The notes beneath the pieces were generated by a model. The model was not told the DNA's origin. It saw only the letters and a program-made list of their open reading frames with translations, and ran no database searches. This document shows, in pieces, positions 12,320 through 14,326 of a stretch of DNA of 14,326 nucleotides. Made by a program: the position numbers and the translations under genes. Each line of letters opens with the position of its first letter. Within the stretch, counting starts at the first letter, position 1. Source of the DNA: Candidatus Methylomirabilis sp. (GTDB lineage: Bacteria > Patescibacteriota > Patescibacteriia > DYHP01); contig DYHP01000024.1 in the NCBI GenBank assembly GCA_020724105.1, forward strand, positions 1 to 14,326. The letters run 5' to 3'.

Positions 12320-14326
12320 ATGTTAAAGAAACATCTGACAATTTTGGTCCCGCTGGCGGTTGTTTTCTTTTTTGTGTATTCTTATTTGAATTTAACCCCC
12401 TCTATCTCCCCCTGTTCCGACGCCTTAGTCGGAATAAGGGGAGTAAGTGGGGGTTGCCCCTATTCCGACGCTTCGGTCGGGACAGGGGGAGAAATGCGGG
12501 AACTAATTTTTAATTCGCCGGATGAAGCCGCGGGGTATTTTTTCAGCCGCCTTTTCGCCGAAACGGGCAGGTTGAGCCAAATTGAACCGTTAGATTTCTT
12601 AGCGCCGGGTTTGATTCACCCGAGAAGCGTATTTGTAAATTCGGCGGGGTATTTGGTCCCCGGCGGTTTTTTGGGCTTACCTTTGATATTCGGTTCGCTG
12701 TTGAAAATTCCCCTTATTTCTCCTTTAACAAAGGGGGAGACAGGGGCGGGTTTCGGCGCGGCAATCATCCCGTTTTTTACTCCGTTTTTTGCTGTTTTGG
12801 GAGTTTTGGCGTTTTATTTTTTGCTCCGAAAAATTTGGGACGAGGACACCTCGGAGGTGAAAATTTTCCACCTCCGAGGTGGGAATGTGGCATTTTTGAG
12901 CGCGGTTTTAATGTTTTTCCTGCCGCCGTACTGGTATTACTCTACGAGAACCATGTTTCCGAATGTGCTTTTTGTGTCGCTGTTAGTTATTTCGGCGGCG
13001 TTTTTCTTTGTGGTTCCGTATAAGCGGATAAACGCGGATAATCCCGACTCTGTCGAGGGCCCTCGATTTCATCGGGACAATGCGGATAAACGCGGAAAGT
13101 TATTGGAGTATGTCCGATATTGCGGCGGGGGGTTGTTTTTGGGGCTGGCGCTTATAACCAGAACGTCTGAAATTATTTGGCTCGGCATTTTAGGATTGGC
13201 GCTAGCGGTTTATTTTTATTTTTGTAAAACGGAAACAAAAGAAAAGAAGGCAGAGGTTTACCCCCCCACCAACTCAATCGAAGAAAGTCCCAAAAATAAT
13301 TCTGCGAAAGACGAAGCCGTTTTGCGGTTTCTGGCGTCAAAAATCGAAAAATTTTTCAATAGAATTGGTGGGGGGGCGGCAATTTTGGGATTTGCCGCGT
13401 TGTGCGCCGTTTTTGTTCCGGTTTTGTATCAGAATCAGGTGTTGTATGGTTCAGTTTTTTCTTTTGGATATAACGTTTCGGTATTAGAGAGAAATAAAGT
13501 AGTCCCTGAGCGAAGTGAAATGGAGTCGAAGGACGGCGAGGTCAACTCTTGGACAATATCAGGGATTAACCTCGCCTTACAACGCGGAATAACTTTAGTT
13601 TTACCTTTCGGCATTCACCCGCGCGCCGTTTGGCAGAATTTTTGGGATTATTTTATCAAGTTTTTTTGGTGGTTCACCATACCCACGCTTTTAGGATGTT
13701 TTCTGTTTTTTTGTCAAATTTGTTGGATCTTTAATGATAAAATTAGGCACTATTTTTCAAATAAGACGCGTGGGAAATCCGAAATCCGAAATCCGAAATC
13801 CGAAACAATATCGAATGACCAAAACACAAATAATCAAAACAAATTGTTTAGAATTTTAAAAATTAAAATTTTGAATTTGTTTCGTGCTTCGTGCTTCGAA
13901 TTCCGAATTTTTAACAAGACAATTACAAAAAATCAATTCATATACTTTCTAAGTTTCGTGTTTGTATCAGGTTGGTTGTTTGTGTATTATGGCAGTTGGC
14001 GATTTTCCGACAATATAAATTTTCAAAAAACTACCATCGGCGCGTCATATTTAAGATACTGGCTTCCTATTTTTGTAATGGGACTGCCGTTTGCGGCGCT
14101 CTTTTTAAAAAAGGTAGCCGCAACCTTTAGATTGCGAACGCGCGGGCTAAAGCCCGCGGCTACAATTCAGGCGATAGTTCGACAGGGCTCACCACAGGCA
14201 TTCCCTAAGCGGACTGAAAGGGAATCGAAGGGGCAAAGAACTGGTTTAACATATTTAACTATTATTTTATTTTTTATGTTTTCTATGTCCGCAATAGCCG
14301 TTTTCGCCGGCGAAGACGAGGGCGTT
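12320..14326 (+). CDS. Polytopic membrane protein, glycosyltransferase-39-like, 3'-partial
   Basis: From ATG 12320 the frame stays open for 669 codons to the last base of the window. It has a first membrane helix (about residues 7-24), then FNSPDEAAGYFFSRLF (D68, E69), resembling the acidic first-loop motif of GT-C enzymes of the PMT/ArnT type, and then repeated hydrophobic segments such as LMFFLPPYWYYSTRTMFPNV and LALITRTSEIIWLGIL. Such enzymes move sugars from polyprenyl-phosphate donors to protein or lipid acceptors at the outer membrane face; specificity cannot be read. About nine repeat elements are embedded (12394-12494, 12709-12747, 12847-12881, 13024-13096, 13261-13376, 13502-13534, 13775-13912, 14114-14163, 14174-14233), all without a stop or frame loss. 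It is divergent from the other membrane protein; both may work on the envelope. Confidence 0.8.
   Translation, partial: MLKKHLTILVPLAVVFFFVYSYLNLTPSISPCSDALVGIRGVSGGCPYSDASVGTGGEMRELIFNSPDEAAGYFFSRLFAETGRLSQIEPLDFLAPGLIHPRSVFVNSAGYLVPGGFLGLPLIFGSLLKIPLISPLTKGETGAGFGAAIIPFFTPFFAVLGVLAFYFLLRKIWDEDTSEVKIFHLRGGNVAFLSAVLMFFLPPYWYYSTRTMFPNVLFVSLLVISAAFFFVVPYKRINADNPDSVEGPRFHRDNADKRGKLLEYVRYCGGGLFLGLALITRTSEIIWLGILGLALAVYFYFCKTETKEKKAEVYPPTNSIEESPKNNSAKDEAVLRFLASKIEKFFNRIGGGAAILGFAALCAVFVPVLYQNQVLYGSVFSFGYNVSVLERNKVVPERSEMESKDGEVNSWTISGINLALQRGITLVLPFGIHPRAVWQNFWDYFIKFFWWFTIPTLLGCFLFFCQICWIFNDKIRHYFSNKTRGKSEIRNPKSETISNDQNTNNQNKLFRILKIKILNLFRASCFEFRIFNKTITKNQFIYFLSFVFVSGWLFVYYGSWRFSDNINFQKTTIGASYLRYWLPIFVMGLPFAALFLKKVAATFRLRTRGLKPAATIQAIVRQGSPQAFPKRTERESKGQRTGLTYLTIILFFMFSMSAIAVFAGEDEGV
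12394..12494. repeat. 62-base element (family B, copy 2, inverted) plus a second hairpin
   Basis: 12394-12455 is the reverse-complement counterpart of 6648-6709, with the same AACCCCC/GGGGGTT ends and length. Directly after it, CCCCTATTCCGAC and GTCGGGACAGGGG form another imperfect hairpin (about 12457-12489). Together they encode the Ser/Gly-rich peptide between the first membrane helix and the SPDE motif. Confidence 0.85.
12709..12747. repeat. CTCCTTTAACAAAGGGGGAG-type repeat in frame
   Basis: CCCCTTATTTCTCCTTT and AAAGGGGGAGACAGGGG are inverted around AAC. It encodes PLISPLTKGETGAG between two hydrophobic stretches and is related to the thiI repeat at 8892-8928. Confidence 0.65.
12847..12881. 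repeat. Palindrome CACCTCGGAGGTG / CACCTCCGAGGTG in frame
   Basis: Perfect 13-base inverted arms at 12847-12859 and 12869-12881 with loop AAAATTTTC. It encodes TSEVKIFHLRG in a loop after a hydrophobic segment. Confidence 0.85.
13024..13096. repeat. Nested element: GCGGATAAACGCGG direct repeats around a palindrome
   Basis: GCGGATAAACGCGGA occurs at both ends (near 13024-13038 and 13082-13096). Between them TCGAGGGCCCTCGA is a perfect 14-base palindrome inside an outer CCCGA/TCGGG pair. One repeat appears to have landed inside another, and the frame is kept (INADNPDSVEGPRFHRDNAD). Confidence 0.75.
13261..13376. repeat. 116-base inverted-repeat element in frame (copy 2)
   Basis: Ends CCCCCCCACCAAC and TTGGTGGGGGGG are inverted. 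Length equals the thiI copy exactly, with no gaps when aligned. It is read in the same frame, giving SAKDEAVLRFLASK where thiI has SAKGEAALRLVASK, and NRIGG in both. TTTA precedes it (13257-13260), but no TTTA follows. Confidence 0.9.
13502..13534. repeat. CCTGAGCGAAG...GGAGTCGAAGG-type repeat in frame
   Basis: GTCC and GGAC bound a CTGAGCGAAGTGAAATGGAG core, a sequence type I associate with dispersed repeats in CPR genomes. It encodes PERSEMESKD. A relative is at 14174-14233. Confidence 0.55.
13775..13912. repeat. Heptamer array and long AT-rich inverted repeat in frame
   Basis: Four exact AAATCCG units (13775-13802) begin a segment that ends with TTTCGTGCTTCGTGCTTCG and AATTCCGAATTT; AAACAAAT-type and AAAATTTTAA-type sequences between are mutually inverted. 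It encodes a long Asn/Lys/Ser-rich hydrophilic stretch between membrane segments. Confidence 0.65.
14114..14163. repeat. GTAGCCGC...GCGGCTAC element in frame
   Basis: GTAGCCGC (14114-14121) is exactly inverted as GCGGCTAC (14156-14163). Inside are CAACCTTTAGATTG and CGCGGGCTAAAGCCCGCG. It is the most complete member of the family also seen at 2843, 4038 and 10983. Confidence 0.8.
14174..14233. repeat. TTCGACAGGGCTCACC...GAATCGAAGG-type repeat in frame
   Basis: TTCGACAGGGCTCACCACAGG is followed by the inverted pair ATTCCCT/AGGGAAT and TCGAAGG. Hydrophilic residues are encoded just before the final hydrophobic segment of the window. Confidence 0.5.

Noticed and set aside
12835..13023. 62-codon plus-strand open frame
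   Set aside because: It lies in another frame over membrane segments of the gene starting at 12320.
12320..14326. Pseudogene, because of the many repeats
   Set aside because: I read all 669 codons without a stop, and membrane segments resume in frame after each element.

Overview
This window looks like part of a Candidate Phyla Radiation (Patescibacteria, probably Parcubacteria/Paceibacteria) chromosome; that assignment is inference. The grounds are short intergenic gaps, few clear Shine-Dalgarno sites, a DUF5674 protein, an ADP-independent set of housekeeping genes with no visible operon logic, a single-chain helicase-nuclease instead of AddAB/RecBCD, and a ThiI without a rhodanese domain. 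TGA is used as a normal stop (ends of glyS, the M16 peptidase and tpiA), so this is not the Gracilibacteria/Absconditabacteria code.

Layout, left to right. 1-111: C-terminal end of glycyl-tRNA synthetase. 142-827: a DUF5674 protein and a small unknown protein. 984-4041: M16 zinc peptidase, triosephosphate isomerase (tpiA) and a membrane-anchored TPR protein, closely packed or overlapping. 4130-4473: three tRNA genes, Thr(GGT), Tyr(GTA) and Thr(TGT). 4545-5243: an unknown protein. 5244-5545: a 300-base repeat-rich gap. 5546-8686: UvrD-like helicase fused to an Fe-S RecB-type nuclease. 8778-10130: thiI. Then come two divergent polytopic membrane proteins separated by only 24 bases: 10211-12295 on the minus strand, and a gene starting at 12320 on the plus strand that stays open for 669 codons to the window edge.

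The outstanding feature is that the window is full of short palindromic or inverted-repeat elements of about 20-130 bases, of several families. They sit between genes, but many also lie INSIDE protein-coding genes without breaking the frame. tpiA carries about five, the helicase-nuclease about six, thiI two, the minus-strand membrane protein four or more, and the last gene about nine. Two copies of one 116-base element (in thiI and in the last gene) have equal length, are about 80% identical by eye, are read in the same frame, and the thiI copy is flanked by a 4-base direct repeat so that the total insertion is 120 bases, or 40 codons. A 62-base element occurs in opposite orientations in the helicase gene and the last gene. 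In tpiA the insertions fall in the helix-to-strand loops, away from the catalytic face. Some gene ends (glyS, tpiA, TPR protein, minus-strand membrane protein) are made of element sequence. This resembles the Rickettsia palindromic elements, but in an unrelated lineage and with several families together.

A second oddity is the tRNA-Tyr gene, which is bracketed by a perfect 16-base inverted repeat that would extend its acceptor stem.
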